From a virus, in IMG/VR virus record IMGVR_UViG_3300047393_000007, positions 1-31,641 of that record: a stretch of DNA of 31,641 nt, one strand, 5' to 3'. Under the pieces are notes generated by a model. That model had not been told where the DNA came from and searched no databases. It was given only the letters and a program-made list of their open reading frames with translations. This document shows, one piece after another, positions 7,264-15,154 of this stretch. A program made the translations under genes and the position numbers. Numbering within the stretch: the stretch's first letter is position 1; each line of letters opens with the position of its first letter.

Positions 7264-7484
7264 AAGAACAAAGTTTAATTGAAATGAAAAACAAGATTGA
7301 TTCTTTAACTAGAGTAGTAGAATACTTAATTAAAGAATACCAACACTTAACTACATTAGCTTCTGGAACATCTCAGGTAATTAAAATGATGCCTGGTTAT
7401 GACGAAGCAATAGCAATACTTACTGAAAAGGCTAAAGATGAAATACTTGCAAAACAAGTAGAAGAAGATTTAAAAGTAACTTAA
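7260..7484 (+). CDS. Small helical protein, 74 aa, last gene of early module
   Basis: A 74-aa protein predicted to be almost wholly alpha-helical. Residues 1-30 form a likely coiled coil, and the second half carries VIKMMPGYDEAIAILTEK, a pattern like short conserved proteins in marine podoviruses, though I cannot name the family with certainty. It starts in an ATGA overlap with the 57-aa gene and is the final + strand gene; the structured noncoding junction follows at once. Function unknown. Confidence 0.72.
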   Translation: MKEQSLIEMKNKIDSLTRVVEYLIKEYQHLTTLASGTSQVIKMMPGYDEAIAILTEKAKDEILAKQVEEDLKVT

Positions 7485-7488
7485 AAGT

Positions 7489-7583
7489 GCTATACACTAG
7501 ATAGCGAATCGTACCAGCGCGATAAGGAGGAGCAACGCCTTGTCTTAGACGAAAGAATAAATAGTTCAGCAACGAACTCGCTA
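7489..7583 (+). ncRNA. Candidate structured RNA, three-way junction
   Basis: Noncoding stretch with nested complementary segments. A closing helix pairs TAGCGA (7502-7507) with TCGCTA (7578-7583). Inside it are helix GATAAGG/CCTTGTC (7521-7527/7538-7544, one G-T wobble, 10-base loop) and helix GTTC/GAAC (7564-7567/7574-7577, 6-base loop). Both loops contain the same heptamer AGCAACG or its first six bases. An alternative hairpin GCTAT/ATAGC (7489-7493/7501-7505) excludes the closing helix, so two conformations are possible. 28 of 60 bases in 7501-7560 are G or C, well above the AT-rich surroundings. It directly follows the early operon and precedes a terminator hairpin, the layout expected of a 3'-end-derived small RNA. 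No matching RNA family is recognised, and folding was judged by eye only. Confidence 0.45.
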
Positions 7584-7591
7584 AATAAAGA

Positions 7592-7620
7592 AAAGGGGAC
7601 CACTTTCGTGAATCCCCTTT
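7592..7620. terminator. Bidirectional terminator hairpin between convergent modules
   Basis: An 8-bp stem AAAGGGGA/TCCCCTTT (7592-7599/7613-7620) is capped by an inner CAC/GTG helix (7601-7603/7608-7610) with a TTTC loop. Read on the - strand, the stem is followed by TTTTCTTTATTT, a good U-rich tail, so it best terminates late transcription. Read on the + strand the tail (CTCTATAT) is weaker. Its location between the ends of two facing operons fits a shared terminator. Confidence 0.75.
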
Positions 7621-7628
7621 CTCTATAT

Positions 7629-7665
7629 AGGAACGTTGAGTATGGTGCTCATTTTATTTGTTCCT
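7629..7665. other. Nested hairpin downstream of the last late gene
   Basis: AGGAAC (7629-7634) pairs with GTTCCT (7660-7665), enclosing a second stem TGAG/CTCA (7637-7640/7648-7651) with a 7-base loop. It lies ten bases beyond the stop of the 2489-aa gene on the - strand and before the terminator hairpin. It could be an extra termination or 3'-end protection element, or part of the junction RNA; nothing in the sequence decides. Confidence 0.4.
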
Positions 7666-7674
7666 GTTTATTTT

Positions 7675-10600
7675 TTAAAATCCACTTGATTTAAACTCTT
7701 CTGCTTCAAATGCTTTTACATCAAATTCTCCACTTGATTTTAATTTAACTTTACCAGATTCTCCTAAACCTAAATTGTACTTACTGTATCCAAAAAGAGA
7801 AAATATTCTTTGCCAAGTTTCATAATCTGAATTTAAAGCATTACCTACGTTTTGAATTTTAACTAATAATCTATCTACAGGTACATTAGTAGTTGCTGAA
7901 GTTATTGATGTAAGCGCTTCTATAGCGTAAGTGTTATCTATACTAAATCCTTTATATCTTATCTCATCTTTATTATATACATAAGCTTTATAGGATTTTG
8001 TAATAGCTCTAGCTTTAATACCTATTGACGGCGCTAAGTTTGCTATTTCTAACAATATATCTCCATAACCTTTTGGATCTTCACTTACTTCATAAGCTTT
8101 TACTATAGCGTTTTTCGCAGTAGCCAACATAGCTCCTTGTAATCCAGATCCTCTAAGTAAAGTATCCATAGTTCCCATGGTAGCTCTCATCATCGCAGAA
8201 TCATATTTACCAGCTTTAATCTCATCATCATCATCAAAGAACATAGAAAACAATGCGTTCTGAAGAAAGTTAAACATCATGTTCTGAATCGCAGAGTAAT
8301 ATACTATTTTAGCAATATTATTAGCAGCACTTCCTCTACCTTTAGCCAAATCTATAACAGATTTTTTTATTAATCTTGAATATTGCAATGGTGTGTTTTG
8401 AAAAGCAAGTATTAATCTTCCTTTAACACTAGCTTGATTCATTGATATTTTAGATACATCTGCTGACTGTTGAGACACTTCTGATACTTCGTAGAAATCA
8501 CGCATGGTCAAACGCTCCGCTTCTGTTTGATCTAGTCCTTGTTTTAAATAAGTATTAATTCTATTTCTATAAAAACCAGCACCACCAAAAGCTATAGCAA
8601 AACTATCTGCTAATCTAGTAGGCGCGTATCCATTCTTCAATATCCAATAATTAGCTGCTTTAAGTTTATCTAAAACGCTTATATTTCTTGGGTCATTCAT
8701 TATCTGAGCTAACTCAGCCTCTGCAACGTCGTTCATTAAACCAGATCTTCTATCTTTAAGATAGTCAGAGTTCCATATAGTTTGAAAATCACTCATATAT
8801 TGAGGTACGTTTAGTAATGCTTTTCCAGCTTTTAACACATTGTTGTCTGATGTATTGATGTAGTTGACAGCGCCTATTGTTTGTAATACTGCGGATCTAA
8901 TATTAGCAAACATAGTAACAGCTGTTGCTCCGTTTAACCAGTTTAAGAAATTATCATTCTGACCTTCTGCTCTGTTGCTTCCAGTTTTCATTCTATCTAA
9001 AGTATTTTTCAATGCTATAACGTATTTTCTACCATATATAGCTTCTATTTTACTTAGATTGTCTTTGGAAAATGCTTTTTCTATATTTTGAACCCAAGGT
9101 TCTAGATACTTAGCTCTATTTGATTTAGATATAATATTATTTATATCTCCAACAACACTTCCAAATCCCCAGTTATGACCAGGTTCAACATAACCATTAG
9201 CTTGTTTAGACAATAATGAAACGTCATCAGCAAATGCTCTTAATTGTTTATTACTTCTAACTATCTGTAATAAGTGAAATATATCTTTGTTGTCAAGACC
9301 AGGTATTTCATATCCAGCTTTTTTCCATAGATAAACCCTAACCGCTTGATCTGTTAAATAACCACCGTAACCAGAATCTTTCTTAAGTTCTTTACTTATT
9401 CCTTTATACTTTTTATTAATAAGTTCCTTCCAGTCTTTATACATTACCTGTCTAGCCTTCATCAAATTTAACATTGCGTCACTATAAGGTTTAAGTAAGT
9501 TATCTCTTAAAAAAGCTAACTGCTCTTCTCCTTTTGTTCCTTTAGCAGATCCTAAAGTGTATAACAATCCTTCAAAATCCTCGTCTTCTGGAGGTAGAAA
9601 CAACTCGTGTTTACCTATGTTTTTACCTAAATTTTTAGCCGTTTCAGGTGAAAATGTTTCAGAAGAAGCAATGCCTTTGTTTTCCTCTATGATGTCGTTT
9701 ACAGTTCCTTCTATGTTGTTATTTCTCTTTAAAGTTTCTTGATACTTTTTAGATTTAAAATCCAATGCATCCATTACTTGTTTAAGCAAAGGAGTTTCAG
9801 CAGTTTGACCAGGCATGAATTCAAAGTTGTTATACCCAGCAGCTGCTTTTTGAATTATCAAATATGCTGCCTCTTTATCCGTCATGTCTAATATGCTTGG
9901 AACTTTAAAAGTAACCTGTCCTCTGTTTATGGTAAGTAATTCATCTTGAAGTTGTTTTATTTTAACAGGATCACTTTCTTTTTTAAGTTCTTCTAGTATA
10001 CGATTTGATTCTATAGTATCAGCTGAAGTTGCCATTTTTGCATTTTTAATAGCATTGTCTATGTCTCTAGCAACAACCCATTGTTCTGAGAATGGAAGTC
10101 CTTCTAAGAAACTAGACGTATCTCCGTTTTCTTCTTCAGCTAAACTAAATTTAACAACATCAGATTTACCTTTAGCCATGCTTTCTAAAACCTGACCCCT
10201 GATAACGTCATCTTTTAGATCGTTATATAAGTTAATATTTCTTTCAGCTACTCTTTCTAAAAACTCAGGATTACGTATAAGTCTTCTAGCTTCTTGTAAA
10301 ACAAGAACGTCTCCAAACAACTCCATTAACGCAGTTCTTCTATCAAAATAAGCAGTAGCCCATAAAGGTTTGCCTGTTTTTTCATTAGACTCTGCTTCTT
10401 CAAATTGTTCTAATTCTTTTTTAGTTTTAGTGTCTCCATAAGTATTTATTATACGGGTTGCTTCTTCTATTCCATAATATGATTGTAAAAATTTTACTCT
10501 AGTTATATCACCTATTTTCTTTAAATTACCTTTTTCGTCAAATTCTTTTAGTCTAGGAGGTAGTTTTTTAGAAGCATAACTAGATTCTCCTGTTACTGGA

Positions 10601-13600
10601 TCTATAGGATGGTTTATGACATTATAAAGTAATTCCCATTGATTATACATAAAAGATTCTATTTCAGGACCATTTTTAAAAGTCATTCTTCTAGCCATAG
10701 TTTTAGACAATGTAGATAATTTTTCTTTGAAATTTCTATATTCTAATGTCTCTACGTTAGGTGATCTTAGTATCTCACGCGCCACATCATCCGTAATGAT
10801 TTTAGCAGGTGTATCTTGAATAGATAAAGCCTTAAATGTGTTTACCATCATTCCAGTAGAAAGATCATAAGATTTAAACGATTTTAAAGATTTTAATTCT
10901 TCTTTTTCTTCGTATGTTATATCTTTTTTTGCTTCTAATTCTAAACCACGTTTAAGATCTTTTAACTCGTTTTTTAACTCTGTTATTTTAACTGGATCAG
11001 TTTCTGTTTTTAACTTCCTACTAGCAGATACGGTTGGATCAGATGCTTCTGTGACGAAATTACTACCAAACGGTATAGTTTCTATGTCTAAATCTTTACC
11101 ATTTTCATCTACAAATCTAAATACTGGATTTTTAAGTAATATAGCTAATTTTTCTTGTTCAACTTCGTACTCTTGCGCGTTTTCAAATACACTATCGCCT
11201 TCATCCATTAAGTATGATTCATCTCCACCAAATCCATCTGATATTTTAGACTCTTTGAACATTTCACCTTCTATATCTTCAGTAAACTTTTGCGTAGTTA
11301 CATTACCAGAGTTTAACGCTACTTTCATTTTATTGTTAAGTTGAGAATTTATCCATGCATTTAAGTCCTCGTTCTCTTTTATAACACCTTTTTTACCCTT
11401 ATATCCTTTTTCGTCTTGCTTTTCTACAGTGTCCTTAAAGTCTTTACTAGTAGGATCAAAACCTTTTTCTATTAGTTCTTTTTTGAATTCCTCTCTTTTT
11501 TCAAAAAACTCTCTATTAAAGTTTCTTATATGAGGCATAAGTGCTATTTGAGTTTCGCTTATCATGTCTAATTCACTAAAGTCAGGTAAAGAACTATATC
11601 CAAGAGCTTTTGACTTACCTTTAATTATGTACTCATATTCTTGTAGTATGTTATATAATACTCTTTCTATAGCTGGGTTTTCATCTCTTCCTCTAGTACT
11701 TCCAACACTCCATTTTTCTTTGTCGTATTTACTATTTATATCTTTTTTTATCTGTTCAGATGATTTTCTATTATCAAGTGAGAATTTTATTTCTTTGGCT
11801 TGTTCTGTTGCAACAACAGGCGTAGGAGTTTTCATCCCAGTCTCTTTTCTTAAAGCTTCTCTATTAACTTCAGCTCCTTTATTGCCTAACTTTATCATTG
11901 CTTTGCCCCAAGTTCCAGATTCAACGCTTTTGTTATAGTCTTTTAAGAAGTTGTATACGTCTCTTCCAGATTCAAACTTTATATCTCTTAAACCTAGGTT
12001 TTGTAAAACTACTCTAATTACATCTTTTAATTTATTAAATGCGTTTTCTTCATACTTAACAGTTTTATTACTAATAGCATCGGAATATAACATTAAAGCT
12101 TCTTCCCACTTTTCACCTAAATTTTGGTTTATTTTTTCGTCATATTGTTCTTTTGTTATCTCGTTTGACTCTAACAATCTAGATAAAATAGTCTTCTTTT
12201 TTTTAAAATCTTCTGTGTATAAATTAAATCTCTTAAAAAATTCTTTAGGTAAAGGATTTTGTGCGTTTTCTTTAGAATCTTCAGATATTTTTAATTTAGT
12301 TAGTTCCTTAGATAAAGCAATTCCTAGCAACTGTTGTACTTCTGGGTCTTTTAAAGTTTCTCTTACTAATCCATGTAAAAATTCATGTTGACCAGTTTCT
12401 ACAGCTCCTCTTCTATATCCTATGTCGTCATTTACAAATATAAACTTTTTTCCATCTGGTATTTTAGAAGGATCAGTAGATATACTTTTTAAATAATTAG
12501 AAGTCATCATTACGCCTCGTTGTTTAGCATTATAACTTGCTTCTTCCTTAGGCATACCGAACTCATTTATAAAATAATCTTCTAACTGTTTTGTAGCAGA
12601 AACTCTATCGCTACTTTCGGAAAATGTTTTAAATTCAGTATTTTTAACAACTCCTTTTTCTATAGCTTTTGTTATAGATTTATTTTTTTGTCTTAAAGCA
12701 TCTTCATAACTAATTCTCCTTACACTTTCTCTTATGTCATCTATCTTGTCATCTATTTCTCCGTGAAAAGACTTATCTACTCTTTTCTTTTCTCCTTCTA
12801 ATTTACTAATTTCATCTAATTTTCTAAGAACAGGCATTGCTGATTCTGACGACACACTAGTTGGAAGTTTGTTTATGTTATTAGCGTAAATATCTACGTC
12901 TTCTTTTAACTTAGTTACTTGATCTATTGTAAATACTTTTTTACTAACTAAACCGTCTGCTATCTTATTAAATTCAATTTTATTCTTAGCTAAAGTACTT
13001 AACGAAGTTAGATTGTCTATGTTTTGATCTGGACCATGAAAACTAGGCATTTTCATTTTAGAGATTAAACCAGAAGAAATAAACGACAGTATAGACGTAT
13101 TCATGAAGTCGTCACCAGTCATTGTTTCATTCATAATTTTCTGACCAGCATCTCTATTAGTCATTCTGTTGACACCAATTTCTCCTGCCTGTTGTAAGTT
13201 CTCTTGAACAACTTCCTTTCCGCCTTCTTCTGCAAATTCTATTAGGTTTCTAGGTGTGTTTTTTATAATATCATCTATATAAGAAACAAAACCTTTTTCA
13301 CCTACTTTAAGATATTGATCCATTGCTTTTTTAATTATATTCTTAGAACCGAATATATTTTCAGCAACATTTGTCTGTGGGTTTATAACACCTGTAGTAC
13401 TATATAATATAGCCATTCTTTGAGCGGCTGTAGACGCTAGTTTAAAAGCATCTTTATCATTTATACCATTATCTCTAGCCGCTTTTAAAGTGTCTTCGTA
13501 TCCTTGAGAATAACCTAAAGCTCCTTGAGCAACCATAGAATAACCAGTACTTCTATCTAAAGGAACTTTTTTTAGTAACTGAGATGTATCATTTAATAAA

Positions 13601-15144
13601 GAAGTAAACTTACTACCTTGTTTTGCTCCAATTAAAGCCGCTCTTGTTTCTGTGGCTATCGCACCTAGTTGTCCAACTCCACGAGTAACCGCTGCTTGCA
13701 ATAACATATCAGCCATGACGCCTGATGTTTGAACAGCAGCTCCTTGAGTACTAAATACCCAGTCAGAAGCTCCATATTTAGAATCTTGTACTATTTTATT
13801 ATGCAGATCTTCATTAAATAGATCTGTTACTCTTATTTTAGAATCCTTATCATATACCTCTCCTTTTGAATCTACTATGTAGTTAGTACCTTTATAATTA
13901 ACAGCTTTACCAGACACATAAGATATACCTCTATCATCTGGTTTAACTAACTTATTTTCCTCATCTAACATTCTAATACCTTCAGCAGCAGTTTCCATCC
14001 CTAAAGCGCTATATGCGGTTGCACTTACCTGAGCAGTTCTATCTACTACAGCATTCCAACCGGCTTTACCTATTTTACTAGCGGTATCCCAAGAAAAGAA
14101 GTCTGTTCCTCCTTGTTTAGACTCTTGATATATTCTAACATTTTCAGCGTCTCTATCTTTAAGTTTCTGAGTTAGTATAGGAAAGTTTTTTTCAACATAT
14201 TTAGTAATACCTTTAGTATCAAATAATTCGTTGTGTACTATATTCTTTTCTTCTATCGCACCAGTTGCTATTTCTATATCTTGATTAAGATCTTGCTTAG
14301 TAAAGTCCCTACGTTGTTTGTCTTCCATGTACATGTTAAGTAACTTCTTTTTAGCAAGTTCTTTACTTAAACCTATATCATATCCACCCCATGCGTCTCT
14401 ACCTTCTCCTTTAAATAATCCTTTTTCTTCCTTATCTAAAAAATCGTTTTTATAACCTTGTTTATTTAAAAATCCATCAAAATCTTGAGTATTTATACCT
14501 AAACTTTGAAGTTCTTTACTCTTAAAGTTGTCATCAACAAAAGTATCAGGTGTACCTTGATTTGTTGAAGAATAATAAGCATAAGGATCAGTTATATCTG
14601 AATCTGTGTTATGTATACTTTCTTTAGCTTTTAATATTTTATACTTACTATTCTCTCCTAATTCACCTGTTACTGGATTATCTCTAAACTCATTTACAAA
14701 CTGTTGTATTTCTTCATCTGATCCATTAAATTTAACTTTTGTTTTAAATTCTTTTTTACCAGGAGCAGTTTGTATTTTTTGATCTTTCCAAGTTGCTTTT
14801 ACTTTAGCTTCGTTTTGTTTCAAATCATATAGACCTTTATAGTCGTCTATATATTTAACTGGATTCGCAGAAGGTGGAGGTAATATACCTCTGTTTTGCA
14901 TAGTATCTAAATCAGTCTGCGTCGGAAGTCTCCATTTTTTTGAATCCAAAGAACCATCCTTTGATGTTAAATCCGTATCTTTGTTCTGTGCCGTCGGTTT
15001 CTTCGATGTAGCGACCGCACTCTTCGCAACATCTTTTTGCTTTTTTGCTCCTGGATTTTTTACTAAAAAACTAGTTTTTTCAAACTGTGATTTACCTGAT
15101 AAGTCTACTTGAGATCCGTCCGATAATGTATATATTTCTTCCAT
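7675..15144 (-). CDS. Giant polyvalent internal virion protein with zincin motif (2489 aa)
   Basis: The largest gene here and the last of the late operon. By position, after gp14- and gp15-like genes, it corresponds to T7 gp16, an ejected internal virion protein. The N-terminal 110 residues are polar and low-complexity. Hydrophobic or Ala/Gly-rich helices occur around residues 460-700. HEFLH at 920-924, followed by G, is an HExxH zinc-metalloprotease motif of the kind embedded in phage polyvalent proteins. Long charged helical stretches follow. The C-terminal part, from roughly residue 2060, resembles the large polyvalent-protein-associated C-terminal domain, with hydrophobic segments such as MMFNFLQNALFSMFF before an acidic DDDDE. 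No lytic transglycosylase motif was seen, unlike T7 gp16. KFSL occurs at 1120 and 1665, DPVKI at 1383 and 1725. It is probably ejected into the host; the protease activity is inferred. Confidence 0.85.
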   Translation of the reverse strand: MEEIYTLSDGSQVDLSGKSQFEKTSFLVKNPGAKKQKDVAKSAVATSKKPTAQNKDTDLTSKDGSLDSKKWRLPTQTDLDTMQNRGILPPPSANPVKYIDDYKGLYDLKQNEAKVKATWKDQKIQTAPGKKEFKTKVKFNGSDEEIQQFVNEFRDNPVTGELGENSKYKILKAKESIHNTDSDITDPYAYYSSTNQGTPDTFVDDNFKSKELQSLGINTQDFDGFLNKQGYKNDFLDKEEKGLFKGEGRDAWGGYDIGLSKELAKKKLLNMYMEDKQRRDFTKQDLNQDIEIATGAIEEKNIVHNELFDTKGITKYVEKNFPILTQKLKDRDAENVRIYQESKQGGTDFFSWDTASKIGKAGWNAVVDRTAQVSATAYSALGMETAAEGIRMLDEENKLVKPDDRGISYVSGKAVNYKGTNYIVDSKGEVYDKDSKIRVTDLFNEDLHNKIVQDSKYGASDWVFSTQGAAVQTSGVMADMLLQAAVTRGVGQLGAIATETRAALIGAKQGSKFTSLLNDTSQLLKKVPLDRSTGYSMVAQGALGYSQGYEDTLKAARDNGINDKDAFKLASTAAQRMAILYSTTGVINPQTNVAENIFGSKNIIKKAMDQYLKVGEKGFVSYIDDIIKNTPRNLIEFAEEGGKEVVQENLQQAGEIGVNRMTNRDAGQKIMNETMTGDDFMNTSILSFISSGLISKMKMPSFHGPDQNIDNLTSLSTLAKNKIEFNKIADGLVSKKVFTIDQVTKLKEDVDIYANNINKLPTSVSSESAMPVLRKLDEISKLEGEKKRVDKSFHGEIDDKIDDIRESVRRISYEDALRQKNKSITKAIEKGVVKNTEFKTFSESSDRVSATKQLEDYFINEFGMPKEEASYNAKQRGVMMTSNYLKSISTDPSKIPDGKKFIFVNDDIGYRRGAVETGQHEFLHGLVRETLKDPEVQQLLGIALSKELTKLKISEDSKENAQNPLPKEFFKRFNLYTEDFKKKKTILSRLLESNEITKEQYDEKINQNLGEKWEEALMLYSDAISNKTVKYEENAFNKLKDVIRVVLQNLGLRDIKFESGRDVYNFLKDYNKSVESGTWGKAMIKLGNKGAEVNREALRKETGMKTPTPVVATEQAKEIKFSLDNRKSSEQIKKDINSKYDKEKWSVGSTRGRDENPAIERVLYNILQEYEYIIKGKSKALGYSSLPDFSELDMISETQIALMPHIRNFNREFFEKREEFKKELIEKGFDPTSKDFKDTVEKQDEKGYKGKKGVIKENEDLNAWINSQLNNKMKVALNSGNVTTQKFTEDIEGEMFKESKISDGFGGDESYLMDEGDSVFENAQEYEVEQEKLAILLKNPVFRFVDENGKDLDIETIPFGSNFVTEASDPTVSASRKLKTETDPVKITELKNELKDLKRGLELEAKKDITYEEKEELKSLKSFKSYDLSTGMMVNTFKALSIQDTPAKIITDDVAREILRSPNVETLEYRNFKEKLSTLSKTMARRMTFKNGPEIESFMYNQWELLYNVINHPIDPVTGESSYASKKLPPRLKEFDEKGNLKKIGDITRVKFLQSYYGIEEATRIINTYGDTKTKKELEQFEEAESNEKTGKPLWATAYFDRRTALMELFGDVLVLQEARRLIRNPEFLERVAERNINLYNDLKDDVIRGQVLESMAKGKSDVVKFSLAEEENGDTSSFLEGLPFSEQWVVARDIDNAIKNAKMATSADTIESNRILEELKKESDPVKIKQLQDELLTINRGQVTFKVPSILDMTDKEAAYLIIQKAAAGYNNFEFMPGQTAETPLLKQVMDALDFKSKKYQETLKRNNNIEGTVNDIIEENKGIASSETFSPETAKNLGKNIGKHELFLPPEDEDFEGLLYTLGSAKGTKGEEQLAFLRDNLLKPYSDAMLNLMKARQVMYKDWKELINKKYKGISKELKKDSGYGGYLTDQAVRVYLWKKAGYEIPGLDNKDIFHLLQIVRSNKQLRAFADDVSLLSKQANGYVEPGHNWGFGSVVGDINNIISKSNRAKYLEPWVQNIEKAFSKDNLSKIEAIYGRKYVIALKNTLDRMKTGSNRAEGQNDNFLNWLNGATAVTMFANIRSAVLQTIGAVNYINTSDNNVLKAGKALLNVPQYMSDFQTIWNSDYLKDRRSGLMNDVAEAELAQIMNDPRNISVLDKLKAANYWILKNGYAPTRLADSFAIAFGGAGFYRNRINTYLKQGLDQTEAERLTMRDFYEVSEVSQQSADVSKISMNQASVKGRLILAFQNTPLQYSRLIKKSVIDLAKGRGSAANNIAKIVYYSAIQNMMFNFLQNALFSMFFDDDDEIKAGKYDSAMMRATMGTMDTLLRGSGLQGAMLATAKNAIVKAYEVSEDPKGYGDILLEIANLAPSIGIKARAITKSYKAYVYNKDEIRYKGFSIDNTYAIEALTSITSATTNVPVDRLLVKIQNVGNALNSDYETWQRIFSLFGYSKYNLGLGESGKVKLKSSGEFDVKAFEAEEFKSSGF

Positions 15145-15154
15145 GTATATTTAA

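Noticed and set aside
7524-7560. Short reading frame behind AAGGAGGAG
   Set aside because: No ATG or GTG follows at a usable distance; the TTG nine bases on gives two codons and a stop.
7540-7560. Hammerhead ribozyme suggested by GAAA near a stem
   Set aside because: There is no CTGANGA core on either strand in the junction.
7500-7590. tRNA or tRNA-like gene in the junction
   Set aside because: GTTC/GAAC resembles a T-arm, but its loop is six bases without the TTCRA pattern, and no acceptor stem, anticodon arm or CCA end can be assembled.
11051-12391. Several + strand frames of about 100-150 codons inside the giant - strand gene
   Set aside because: They are Ser/Leu/Phe-rich antisense images of a conserved coding sequence and show no motif.
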